DNA of 64,000 nt from Acidobacteriota bacterium (GTDB taxonomy: Bacteria > Acidobacteriota > Holophagae > Thermotomaculales > Thermotomaculaceae). The position numbers were made by a program, and so were the translations under genes. Of the stretch, positions 33,782-42,324 are shown piece after piece. How positions within the stretch are numbered: position 1 is the first letter of the stretch; every line of letters starts with the position of its first letter. The DNA is taken from assembly GCA_013152385.1 (NCBI GenBank), contig JAADGL010000010.1, forward strand, positions 28,283 to 92,282, given 5' to 3'. Below the pieces are notes generated by a model. It was not told the DNA's origin. It ran no database searches and saw only the letters and a program-made list of their open reading frames with translations.

Positions 33782-35113
33782 ATGAAACGAATGATCTGGT
33801 CTATTATTCTGGTTTGTACCGCCGGGTATCTGGTGTTCGGGGCAACTCCGTCACCGAAAACAGTTGCGGGAAAATGTATGACCTGCCACAAAGACAAGTC
33901 GCCGGGTATATATAAACAGTGGTTTGCATCTGCCCACGCGCGGCACGATGTAACCTGCCTGGATTGTCATCAGGCAAAGAAAGGGGATGCAGATGCTTAC
34001 ATGCATTATGACGCGCGGATTGCCACACTGGTAACGCCCATGGATTGCGGCCGTTGCCATGAAAAGGAAATGAAGGAAGTGGACGGGTCCCACCATGCCA
34101 CCGCCGGATTGATCCTTGATTCCAATGATGCATACCTGGCCCATGTGGCGGGGGGAAATCCTGTTGCCATTCAGGGATGCGAAAATTGCCATGGTTCCAG
34201 GATTAAGATTGATCCGAAATCACCCAATCGTTTGTCACGGATGACTTGGCCCAACAGCGGGATCGGCCGTTTGAATCCGGACGGCTCCAAAGGTTCCTGT
34301 ACACCCTGCCATACCCGCCACGCGTTTTCAAAGGCGCAGGCCCGTCAACCGGAGGCTTGTTCCAAATGCCACCTGGGTCCGGACCATCCGCAGAAAGAAA
34401 TCTACGAGGAATCCAAACATGGGAATGCATATTACACGCACAAAGAAGACATGAATCTGAAAGCGGACCGTTGGGTGGTGGGACAGGATTATTTTGAAGC
34501 TCCCACCTGCGCCTCCTGCCACATGTCCGCCACCCGAAAACAAAAGGTGACCCACGATGTCGGTGCCCGGATTTCCTGGAACCTGAGGGCGCCCATTTCC
34601 AGGAAACAGAAAAACTGGCAACAGAAGCGCAAAAATATGAAGGATGTTTGCACAAACTGTCACGGGCAATCGTTCGCAGATGGCCATTATTACCAGTTGG
34701 ATGCGACAGTTAAACTTTATAATGAGAAGTTTGCGATTCCGGCCGCCCGAATTATGAAACTGATCAGAAACAAACATCTGCTGAAAAACCCGGCGGCTTT
34801 TTCCAACAAAATTGAGTGGACTTACTGGGAACTCTGGCACCATGAGGGGAGACGCGCCCGCCACGGTGCAGCCATGTTCGGCCCGGATTACACCTGGTGG
34901 CATGGATTTTATGAAATTGCTCAGCATTTTTATTTCAAATTTATTCCGGAAGCCCGGGAATTCAATGATCCGGAAGTCAATGCTGCCATTGACAAACTGT
35001 TGAAGAACGATCCGATGCACCAATGGCTCCAGAAGCCGACAAATGATTTGAAAGCGGCGATCAAGAATGGAGAAATGCAGAAAATCTACCGGAAGATGTT
35101 TTCCGCCCAGTAA
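33782..35113 (+). CDS. Octahaem cytochrome c of the hydroxylamine oxidoreductase family
   Basis: After a signal peptide (MKRMIWSIILVCTAGYLVFG), 443 residues carry exactly eight CxxCH motifs: 32-36, 59-63, 89-93, 133-137, 173-177, 193-197, 243-247 and 290-294. Spacing and context (CTPCHTRHAFSKAQARQPEACSKCH-type pair, then GPDHPQ and EESKHGN) fit HAO family proteins, including the reductive epsilonproteobacterial HaoA. A haem-free helical C-terminus follows with GPDYTWWHGFYEIAQHFY. It acts in the periplasm. The next gene encodes a NapC/NirT-type quinol dehydrogenase, which favours a reductive role fed by quinol (nitrite, NO or hydroxylamine reduction) over hydroxylamine oxidation. Whether the haem P460 cross-linking tyrosine is present (Tyr370 is a candidate) cannot be settled here. 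AAGGAGGGG precedes the ATG at 33782. Confidence 0.85.
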   Translation: MKRMIWSIILVCTAGYLVFGATPSPKTVAGKCMTCHKDKSPGIYKQWFASAHARHDVTCLDCHQAKKGDADAYMHYDARIATLVTPMDCGRCHEKEMKEVDGSHHATAGLILDSNDAYLAHVAGGNPVAIQGCENCHGSRIKIDPKSPNRLSRMTWPNSGIGRLNPDGSKGSCTPCHTRHAFSKAQARQPEACSKCHLGPDHPQKEIYEESKHGNAYYTHKEDMNLKADRWVVGQDYFEAPTCASCHMSATRKQKVTHDVGARISWNLRAPISRKQKNWQQKRKNMKDVCTNCHGQSFADGHYYQLDATVKLYNEKFAIPAARIMKLIRNKHLLKNPAAFSNKIEWTYWELWHHEGRRARHGAAMFGPDYTWWHGFYEIAQHFYFKFIPEAREFNDPEVNAAIDKLLKNDPMHQWLQKPTNDLKAAIKNGEMQKIYRKMFSAQ

Positions 35114-35130
35114 TGGGAAGCGATTGAATC

Positions 35131-36642
35131 ATGTTTCGGAAGTATCGAAATTTTCTCCGGGGAATCTCAGTCAACCGGATCGGACAGGTGGGAGTTATAT
35201 TGACAACTACCGCCTTTGTCGGTTTTCTGTTCTTTGAATTTCTCCGGTTGATCGGGGTGTTGGATAATGCCTACATCGGCTTGATTACCTACCTGTTTTT
35301 CCCTGCAATGTTTGTTGCGGGCCTTGTTCTGATGCCGCTTGCATGGTACCGGTACCGGAAACGGCAGGGAAAATCTACCCGGGAACTTCTGAATGAACGT
35401 TTTGACTCCGTGGATATTCGGGAGGGATTTTTCGGTTCCCGGGTTTTTCTGGTCATTCTCCTTCTAACGATGGTGAATGTGCTGTTCATTGCCGGTGTCG
35501 GTTTTCGGACTATGAAATTTATGGACGAACCCAGATTCTGTGGAACCGCGTGCCATTCGGTGATGGGGCCGGAGTGGACGGCTTACCGGCAATCTCCCCA
35601 CTCCAGGGTTAAATGTGTGGAATGCCATGTGGGACAAGGTGTGGACGCGGTGGTCAGTGCGAAGCTCAATGGTTTGCGCCAGATGGCACTGGCTATGCTC
35701 AGTAACTACCAGCGGCCCATTCCCACACCGGTTCATCAGCTCAGGCCCAGCCGGGAAACCTGTGAGCAATGTCACTGGCCGGATAAATTTTATGGAAGCC
35801 GTATGGTAACTTTTACCCGTTACGGTATGGACCGGAACTCCACAGCCAGCTACACAACACTTCAGCTGAAAATTGACACCGGCCATAAGGCGGGGAAAGG
35901 CGGGATTCACTGGCATATTGCTTCAGACAACGAGGTCCGCTATGCTTCGGTCGGGGATAAACGGGAAAACATCATATGGGTAGATTGGCGCCGGCGGGAT
36001 GGAAGTACCCGGCGTTTTGAAAATATCCGACTGAAACACAAGGTGAATACAGCCGATTATAGTCGGGTCCGGATAATGGATTGTGTGGATTGCCATAATC
36101 GGGTAACCCATGTTTATGAACCCCCGGAAACTGCTGTAGATAACAAAATCACCAGGGGGATGGTGGATCGCACTCTTCCCTTTGTCAAACGGGAAATGCT
36201 GGCGGCAATTACCGCTGATTATCCGTCTGATGAGGCCGGGCTTCAGGGAATCCGGAACCATCTTTTCGGATTTTACCGGTCATTGAATGCGGTGGCGGGA
36301 GCTCGAATGTCAGATCAAATTGAGAACGCAGTTCGTGTCGCACAGGCTATTTACAAACGCAACATTCACCACCATATGCGAATTGGCTGGAACACCTACC
36401 CCAATCACCTGGGACACCGGGACGAAGGCGGGTGTTTTCGCTGCCACAACCCGAACATGCGCGACAGGGACGGCAAGGCAATTCGTCATGGGTGTACCCT
36501 GTGTCATTCTATTCTGGCTTACGATGAAGCGGACCGGTTCCAGTACCTGTACAAACCGGACAAGAAAAACCCGAATTATAGGATGCACCTGTTTTTGAGG
36601 GATGAATTTCTTCATTCAAAGGTGCAGGCTGATAAGAACTGA
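35131..36642 (+). CDS. Hexahaem NapC/NirT-family membrane cytochrome (quinol dehydrogenase)
   Basis: The 503-residue protein has membrane helices near 20-40, 50-72 and 104-124, then a periplasmic multihaem domain. Haem motifs are CGTACH (C137-x3-C141-H142, a CX3CH site), CVECH (162-166), CEQCH (211-215), CVDCH (318-322), CFRCH (435-439) and CTLCH (455-459). FCGTxCH followed by VMGPEWTAYRQSPHSRVKC is the NapC/NirT first-haem signature, where a methionine near the first haem lies at the quinol site. It is much longer than the tetrahaem NrfH/NapC (about 200 residues). It should oxidise menaquinol and pass electrons to the octahaem protein encoded 17 bases upstream, and perhaps to further partners. 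The porin gene follows by 12 bases. Confidence 0.87.
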   Translation: MFRKYRNFLRGISVNRIGQVGVILTTTAFVGFLFFEFLRLIGVLDNAYIGLITYLFFPAMFVAGLVLMPLAWYRYRKRQGKSTRELLNERFDSVDIREGFFGSRVFLVILLLTMVNVLFIAGVGFRTMKFMDEPRFCGTACHSVMGPEWTAYRQSPHSRVKCVECHVGQGVDAVVSAKLNGLRQMALAMLSNYQRPIPTPVHQLRPSRETCEQCHWPDKFYGSRMVTFTRYGMDRNSTASYTTLQLKIDTGHKAGKGGIHWHIASDNEVRYASVGDKRENIIWVDWRRRDGSTRRFENIRLKHKVNTADYSRVRIMDCVDCHNRVTHVYEPPETAVDNKITRGMVDRTLPFVKREMLAAITADYPSDEAGLQGIRNHLFGFYRSLNAVAGARMSDQIENAVRVAQAIYKRNIHHHMRIGWNTYPNHLGHRDEGGCFRCHNPNMRDRDGKAIRHGCTLCHSILAYDEADRFQYLYKPDKKNPNYRMHLFLRDEFLHSKVQADKN

Positions 36643-36654
36643 GGAGAATATTAC

Positions 36655-37878
36655 ATGCGGATAAAACCATTATTTCTGTTAATTTTGTGCGTGATTGTCG
36701 CGCTATCCTTTGCGCCGGCCCATGCCGGTGATTCCCTGCTGGACGCCCTGAAAAACGGCAGGACAACAGCCCAATTTCAGTTCAGTTTTGAATACAGCGA
36801 TTTCAGCGACGCAGCAAACCTGAACGCGGCAAAGGGATTGACCCTCCGCACCCGGCTGGGGTACCGGACCGGCAAATGGGGTAATGTTCAGGGATTCATC
36901 CAGTTCCACAACCTGTCCCAGCTCCTGGACGACTATCGTTGGCCCGGCGGCGGGAACAACAACTACGACGTTATTGCTGACCCGGACGGCAGCCGAATCC
37001 ACCAGGGCTACCTGGACATTTCCTTCGGAGAGCATTCAGCGCTCCGGGCCGGACGTCAGGAAATTATTGAGGACGATGCGCGCCTCATCGGAAATGTGGG
37101 CTGGCGGCAGAATGGCCAGTCATTTGATGGGCTTACATTTTCCTGTTCCGGGTTGACAGACAATACCTTCACAGTTAGCTGGATCACCCGGGTTAATACC
37201 ATTTTCCTGACCCACATAAACCTGGACAAACTAATTCTTCTCCATGACAGTTACCGGATTTCAGATAACATCAGTATCAGTGGATTCGGCTATCTGCTGG
37301 ACACCGAAAGTGAAGCGCCGGACTCACGGGATTCCGCCACCTACGGGGCCCGGTTGAAGGGGAGTCCCGGCATCTTCAGCCTTGATGCTACTTACGCCGT
37401 GCAGACCGACTTCGCGGACGGGGAAAACCACGGCGGAGACATGATAACCGTGATCGGCCTTGTGAAGGCGGGGAACTGGAAACTTGGCGGTGGTACCAAC
37501 ATCATTTCCGGGCAGGACGGAAACCACCGGCCCTTCGATACACTGTTCAGTACCGCCCACAAATGGAACGGATGGGCAGACCAGTTTCTGGCCACCAATG
37601 GCGGAAATCTGACGAATGGCTTACAGGACGTGTTTGTCCAGGCAGGTACTGCATTTGGCGGTATCAAATTTCTTGCAGTGGCCCATTGGTTCGATACCAC
37701 CGATGCCAATACCTACGACGGGAAATATGGAACAGAGCTGGATTTTCTCTTCACGAGGAAGTTCAACAAAAATTTGTCCGGGCTGCTAAAGTTTGCGTTT
37801 TACAATGCCGACAGCACAGCCGGAAACCCCACAACGGACGAAACCGTAATCTGGGCACGGTTGAATTACCACTTTTAG
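36655..37878 (+). CDS. Outer-membrane porin (alginate-export/OprD-like beta-barrel)
   Basis: The 407-residue protein has a signal peptide (MRIKPLFLLILCVIVALSFA, cleavage after AHA) and alternating amphipathic strands to a C-terminal aromatic residue (WARLNYHF), the signature of an outer-membrane beta-barrel. Strand-turn patterns such as GYLDISFGEHSALRAGRQEI and SWITRVNTIF resemble the alginate-export porin family (PF13372), often found beside respiratory genes. It probably admits the electron acceptor or releases the product. GAGGAG lies before the ATG. A strong terminator follows at 37887, closing the three-gene operon. Confidence 0.85.
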   Translation: MRIKPLFLLILCVIVALSFAPAHAGDSLLDALKNGRTTAQFQFSFEYSDFSDAANLNAAKGLTLRTRLGYRTGKWGNVQGFIQFHNLSQLLDDYRWPGGGNNNYDVIADPDGSRIHQGYLDISFGEHSALRAGRQEIIEDDARLIGNVGWRQNGQSFDGLTFSCSGLTDNTFTVSWITRVNTIFLTHINLDKLILLHDSYRISDNISISGFGYLLDTESEAPDSRDSATYGARLKGSPGIFSLDATYAVQTDFADGENHGGDMITVIGLVKAGNWKLGGGTNIISGQDGNHRPFDTLFSTAHKWNGWADQFLATNGGNLTNGLQDVFVQAGTAFGGIKFLAVAHWFDTTDANTYDGKYGTELDFLFTRKFNKNLSGLLKFAFYNADSTAGNPTTDETVIWARLNYHF

Positions 37879-37886
37879 GTGAACAA

Positions 37887-37917
37887 GCGGGGAGCAGCGC
37901 TCCCCGCAATATTTTTT
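37887..37917 (+). terminator. Intrinsic terminator of the cytochrome-porin operon
   Basis: GCGGGGAGC (37887-37895) pairs with GCTCCCCGC (37899-37907) around a three-base loop, followed by AATATTTTTT. Confidence 0.88.
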
Positions 37918-38158
37918 CCCGCTCCTGCAAATGTTTCCGGTTGAAATCAAAAACAAAGACTTTTGACAACGGAAGTCGTGAAGAGCTTTTTCCTTCTGTT
38001 TTGAACTGTGATATTCTCGTGGCAACCGCCGGGGTAAATAGGCAAAGGCTGTCATGGGTAAACAGTCTGACAACAGCGGGAAGTATGGGATTTCTCTCAA
38101 ATAATGAAAAAGTGATTCCGGCAGATTGGCAGTGGAACGATATGAAGGAGGCCGGTTT

Positions 38159-38854
38159 ATGAATGTGGCGGCGAGATACAGATACTTTACATTGATTTTA
38201 ACCTTGAATATCGCGTTTCAATTAATTTCAGATGCGACGGCGGGTAAAATCGTACTCATGTTTGGTGTCGGAGTCTCAATTACGGTTCTGTATTTTCCTC
38301 TTACCTACATCATTTCCGATGTTGTAACGGAGGTTTACGGTTACGCGGTGGCAAGGATGATTCTATGGTATACACTTCTGGCATCCGTGCTGGCGGGGCT
38401 GATGTATCAGCTTGCCGTATATGTTCCGGCCGCCCCTTTTTTCCCCGGCGGAGACGCCTATAAAACGGTTTTCGGCATTGTGCCGAGGGTGCTTGTCGGC
38501 GGGTGGCTGGCAGTGTTTGCCGGGGATATATCCAACAATTATGTTCTTGCAAAGTTGAAAGTTCTCACCCGCGGGAAATATCTCTGGCTTCGGACAAATG
38601 CTTCGACTCTGGTCGGGCAGCTGGTGAACACAGCGGTGTTTTATGGCGTTGCGCTGTCCGGGGAGCTCCGGACAAATGTTCTGATGGAAGCAATTCTGGC
38701 AGGCTGGCTGATTAAAAGTGCGGTTGAGGCAATTATGACTCCGGTAACCTATTGGATTGTCGGGGTGTTGAAGAAAAAAGAACATGTTGATTTCTATGAT
38801 GTGAACACGGACTTTAATCCTTTTATTATTGCTCCCGATACAGAATCGGATTAA
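38159..38854 (+). CDS. yhhQ: Queuosine precursor transporter (YhhQ/VUT family)
   Basis: The 231-residue membrane protein with about six helices imports queuine or preQ0/preQ1 for tRNA queuosine. Family motifs are present: ISDATAGKIV, TYIISDVVTEVYGY, GDISNNYVLAKLKVLTRGKYLWLRTNASTLVGQ-type sequence (shown here as GDISNNYVLAKLK and LWLRTNASTLVGQ) and the C-terminal KSAVEAIMTPVTYW. AAGGAGG precedes the ATG at 38159, chosen over an in-frame ATG at 38126. It stands alone between the cytochrome operon and htrA. I looked for a preQ1 riboswitch in the 250 bases upstream and did not find a convincing one. Confidence 0.9.
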   Translation: MNVAARYRYFTLILTLNIAFQLISDATAGKIVLMFGVGVSITVLYFPLTYIISDVVTEVYGYAVARMILWYTLLASVLAGLMYQLAVYVPAAPFFPGGDAYKTVFGIVPRVLVGGWLAVFAGDISNNYVLAKLKVLTRGKYLWLRTNASTLVGQLVNTAVFYGVALSGELRTNVLMEAILAGWLIKSAVEAIMTPVTYWIVGVLKKKEHVDFYDVNTDFNPFIIAPDTESD

Positions 38855-38986
38855 TCATTGTATGCGTACTGATGCGGTGCTGTGGTGAAAGACGGTTTTT
38901 GCAGGAACGATATGTCATTTTGACGTGGTTTTTCGGGCATAAATATTGCATACAAAAGGGGGGACAATTGAAGTAGGGAGGAAGCG

Positions 38987-40453
38987 ATGAGACTGAAAGA
39001 AAAAGCGAAGGTGTTTGCCGGCGGTATGATTGCTGCGGCGTTGCTGCTTGGAACGGGATTCGGAATTCGAATGCTTACGGAACCTGCGCACGTTACCCCG
39101 GTGTATGCGGCTCCGGCGTCCCGGATTGTGTCGCTGCCGGATTTTTCCGGAATTGCTCATATGTTGAATCCGACGGTGGTGACCATTGAGTCGGTTTCCA
39201 CGTTCAAGCATCCGAATGTGGCGCCTTTCGGTGGGAATGATGATTTTTTCAGATTTTTCTTTGGGCCGAATTTCAGAAATCAGATGCCTCAGCAGGAACA
39301 GAAGCAGGTGAGCTGGGGTTCCGGTGTTATTGTGTCGTCTGACGGCTACATTATCACCAACAATCATGTGGTGAAGAATGCGGATAAGGTGAAGGTAACG
39401 CTGGAGAATGACGACACGAAATATGATGCGAAAATCATCGGTACCGATCCTGAAATTGATATTGCGCTTTTGAAGATTAATAAGAAAAATCTGCCCACGG
39501 CAAAACTTGGCGATTCCGCCGCATTGAAGGTGGGAGAATGGGTGGTGGCGATTGGAAATCCGCTGGGATATTCTCATTCCGTTACGGCGGGTATTGTTTC
39601 CGGTAAGGGGCGCCGCCTCAGTACAGGGATGGAGTCGTTTATTCAGACGGATGCGGCAATTAATTTCGGAAATTCCGGCGGCCCGCTGGTGAATATGAGC
39701 GGAGAGGTTGTGGGGATTAATACTGCCATCAGCGCTCAGGGCCAGAATATCGGTTTTGCGGTCCCCATCAATATGGTAAAGGATGTGTTTCAGCAGCTGA
39801 AGGAGACCGGAAAGGTGGAGAGAGGCGCGCTGGGAGTCACGGTTTCAAAGCTCAGTGAAACGGATAAACGCTATTTCAAAGTGGACCACGGCGCACTGAT
39901 TCAGACTGTCCAGAAGGGGATGGCTGCGGACAAGGCGGGGTTGAAACCTTATGATATTATTGTGGCACTGAACGGCAAGCCGGTGAAGAATAACGATGAA
40001 CTGGTTCATCTGGTGGCATCTCACCGGCCGGGAGATAAGGTGAAGGTGACGGTGTCCCGGAACGGAAAGACCAAAACTTTCGGTGTCACCCTTTCTTCGA
40101 GGGATGATTTTACCGGGAACACCCCCGCCGGCAGAGACAAAAAAGCTCCGGAGAATAAGTCGCTTTCCGGGAAACTCGGTTTTAATGTGATGCCGCTGAC
40201 AGACCGGCTCCGCTATCAGCTTCGCCTGGGGCCGAGCATCAACGGAGTGGTGGTTGTGGATGTGGACCAGATGAGTGAAGCTTATGATAAATTTATCCGG
40301 GAGGGCAGTGTGATTCTGGAAATGGACCGCCAGCCTGTGACGGATTATGATACTTTTCTGAAAAGAGTACAGAAGCTCAGAAAGGGAGATGTGATTATGC
40401 TGAAGCTTTATGACCGGGGGAATTTCCGGATTGTCACGCTGGATGTGCAGTGA
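38987..40453 (+). CDS. htrA: Do/HtrA-family periplasmic serine protease
   Basis: The 488-residue envelope quality-control protease has an N-terminal membrane anchor or signal (helix about 8-27, then AHVTPVYAAPA), a trypsin-like domain with the triad H127 (TNNHVV), D158 (DIALLK) and S230 (NFGNSGGP), and two PDZ domains (about 270-360 and 395-485). A Phe-rich loop near 82-100 (FFRFFFGPNF) is the LA-loop region. It degrades misfolded periplasmic proteins. The following transglutaminase gene starts at a GTG that overlaps the htrA stop, so the two are coupled. Confidence 0.94.
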   Translation: MRLKEKAKVFAGGMIAAALLLGTGFGIRMLTEPAHVTPVYAAPASRIVSLPDFSGIAHMLNPTVVTIESVSTFKHPNVAPFGGNDDFFRFFFGPNFRNQMPQQEQKQVSWGSGVIVSSDGYIITNNHVVKNADKVKVTLENDDTKYDAKIIGTDPEIDIALLKINKKNLPTAKLGDSAALKVGEWVVAIGNPLGYSHSVTAGIVSGKGRRLSTGMESFIQTDAAINFGNSGGPLVNMSGEVVGINTAISAQGQNIGFAVPINMVKDVFQQLKETGKVERGALGVTVSKLSETDKRYFKVDHGALIQTVQKGMAADKAGLKPYDIIVALNGKPVKNNDELVHLVASHRPGDKVKVTVSRNGKTKTFGVTLSSRDDFTGNTPAGRDKKAPENKSLSGKLGFNVMPLTDRLRYQLRLGPSINGVVVVDVDQMSEAYDKFIREGSVILEMDRQPVTDYDTFLKRVQKLRKGDVIMLKLYDRGNFRIVTLDVQ

Positions 40454-42324
40454 GACGCAGATTTTTTGTACCGCTTTTATTGGTTTTAACGATGAACGGC
40501 TGGGCTTCCAGCCGTTTTTTCATTCAATTGAACGGAAGCCCGGTGGGGTCATTGACAGAGACCCGTCAAATAGACAGGCACGCCGGGACGGTTACCATCC
40601 GTTCCGTTTCGCACATAGTTTTGATCAGAGGGGGCGCAACGGTGAAGTTGTCGGAAACCGTTGTTGAGGTCAGCCGGCTGGACGGTTCTCCGGTGTCTCT
40701 TTCCGTCCGGGGGAATCTGGGCGGATTAAACATTAATTTCCGGGCTGAATTTTCAGGCGGTTCCGTTCTGTTATTTCAGGACGGCAGGCGCCGGAAGGTA
40801 AATGTTCCTGCGGATACGGTGCTTTCTTACGGGAGTGAGAAAAAGGTGGCGGCTTTTCTGAAATCGGGAAAGGCTTCCGTTACATTTCCCGTTTTTTCTC
40901 CCGATACCATGGAGATTTCTTCCCGGACTGTCCGCAGGCTGGCAGAGGGAAAGGCGGGAAATGAGAAAAAGGGTTCCGGTTTTCAGGTGCGGGTAACAGA
41001 TGTTTCAAAGGGTGTGACACTGGTTCAGGAGATGCGGGTGAACCGGAACGGTTTTCCCTTGTATGTAAAAAGCCGGATGATGGGGTTGACCATTGAGTAT
41101 GTTCCGGAGAATGGAGGAAAAACGGAACCGGCGGCGGATACAAAGAAAACCGATATTTTGATTCAGACACTGTTTCGGGCAAAAAAATGGTTCCCCAGCG
41201 GTTTTGATGTAAAGGCATTGACCTTGAAGGTGACAGCAGAGAGCACTTTATTGTCAATTCCAAACGAGGATTTTCAGCAGGTTAAAAAACAGGGAAACAG
41301 TTTGGTTGTGACGGTTACCCGTGCGGATTTGACCGGGAAGATGAAACGGGATGTTGTGCCGGACGCATTAAAAAACGGCCCGATTGTTCAGCCTGATCTG
41401 CCGGAAATCCGGCGGATTTGTAAAAGGCTGAGGAAGCGCAGCGGAGATGATGCGGCATTTATCGCTGATGTGGTTCACACGGTGTACCGGATGATTGAGA
41501 AAAAGGGCTATGGTGTCGGGTTTGCGGATACTGCCGATATTTTAAAGTCCCGGGAAGGGGACTGCACCGAGCATACGGTGCTGGCAATGGCAATTCTCCG
41601 GGCGGGCGGAATTCCATGCCGGGCGGCTGCGGGGGTGGTGGCGGTAAATGGGACAATCGGTTATCATATGTGGCCTCAGGTGGCAATGGGCGGGAAATGG
41701 ATTTCCATTGACCCCACTTTTGATGAGAAAAGCGCCGATCCTTCCCATATTGTCATGGCAGTGTCTTTTTTGAATAATACCGCTTTTCAGCGGGACCTTC
41801 TTCCCATTGTTCAGCAGCTGGGGGCACTGTCCGTTGAGCCGGTGTCAGTGGTTTTCCTGAACGGAAAAACGGTTTCCCGCTTCGGAGTTCACCGGGTGGG
41901 CCGTGTGCTCGCGGTGGGTGGCTGCGGGTGCCGGCTGAATCCCGGAGAGGTATTTCAGTGGGAGCCGGAAACGGCACGGGAAGGCGCGGACTGTTTCCCG
42001 CTGGGTGTAATGAAGCTGAAAGACGGAATGAAGGTGTCTGTCGCGCTGGCCGACGGCAAGAGCCGCAGAGAATTAACGCTTCAGGCTGAAAGCCTGCTTT
42101 CGGATTTTCGCCCTTTGTCGATGGAAACGATTCTGGATCATCCGGTTGTCCTCGGTGAGAATGGAAAGCGGATTGCTATGGTGATTGCCTGTGGTTCAAC
42201 ACTGTTTCGGTTTACCTTTTCAGCGCCTTCGGCTACAATGGAGGGAGTATTGAAGGAGAAGGCGTACAATATCTGCCTGAAATTGCTTGCAAATGTCAAA
42301 AGAACAGATTCTGATTGTAGATGA
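40450..42324 (+). CDS. Secreted transglutaminase-like domain protein
   Basis: The 624-residue protein starts at a GTG overlapping the htrA stop by four bases. It has a signal peptide (RRRFFVPLLLVLTMNGWAS), then a long beta-rich N-terminal region (about 20-300). The transglutaminase core follows, with the catalytic triad Cys372 (EGDCTEH), His406 (GYHMWPQV) and Asp421 (SIDPTFDE). The C-terminal 190 residues are another beta-rich region. Bacterial members are peptide-modifying or peptidase-like and mostly uncharacterised. Coupling to htrA suggests an envelope role, possibly proteolytic or cross-linking. The 3' end carries a promoter for the next regulator gene and overlaps it by 32 bases. Confidence 0.85.
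   Translation: MRRRFFVPLLLVLTMNGWASSRFFIQLNGSPVGSLTETRQIDRHAGTVTIRSVSHIVLIRGGATVKLSETVVEVSRLDGSPVSLSVRGNLGGLNINFRAEFSGGSVLLFQDGRRRKVNVPADTVLSYGSEKKVAAFLKSGKASVTFPVFSPDTMEISSRTVRRLAEGKAGNEKKGSGFQVRVTDVSKGVTLVQEMRVNRNGFPLYVKSRMMGLTIEYVPENGGKTEPAADTKKTDILIQTLFRAKKWFPSGFDVKALTLKVTAESTLLSIPNEDFQQVKKQGNSLVVTVTRADLTGKMKRDVVPDALKNGPIVQPDLPEIRRICKRLRKRSGDDAAFIADVVHTVYRMIEKKGYGVGFADTADILKSREGDCTEHTVLAMAILRAGGIPCRAAAGVVAVNGTIGYHMWPQVAMGGKWISIDPTFDEKSADPSHIVMAVSFLNNTAFQRDLLPIVQQLGALSVEPVSVVFLNGKTVSRFGVHRVGRVLAVGGCGCRLNPGEVFQWEPETAREGADCFPLGVMKLKDGMKVSVALADGKSRRELTLQAESLLSDFRPLSMETILDHPVVLGENGKRIAMVIACGSTLFRFTFSAPSATMEGVLKEKAYNICLKLLANVKRTDSDCR
42211..42239 (+). promoter_or_regulatory. Internal promoter for the first NtrC-type regulator
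   Basis: TTTACC (42211-42216), 17 bases and TACAAT (42234-42239), 9 of 12 consensus positions, lie inside the 3' end of the transglutaminase gene. The ATG at 42293 follows by 53 bases. This would let the regulator-ligA part of the chain be expressed separately from htrA. Confidence 0.45.

Noticed and set aside
37963..37968. Perfect TTGACA after the cytochrome operon
   Set aside because: No -10-like hexamer at 15-19 bases; probably chance.
37918..38158. Possible preQ1 or cyclic-di-GMP riboswitch before the queuosine-precursor transporter
   Set aside because: Fragments such as GGCAAAGG, GGGTAAACAG and AGCGGG recall the GEMM motif, but the GNRA-capped first helix and the conserved pairing are missing. 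No preQ1 class I core (CTA-rich tail after a small hairpin) was found. A covariance-model scan would be needed to decide.
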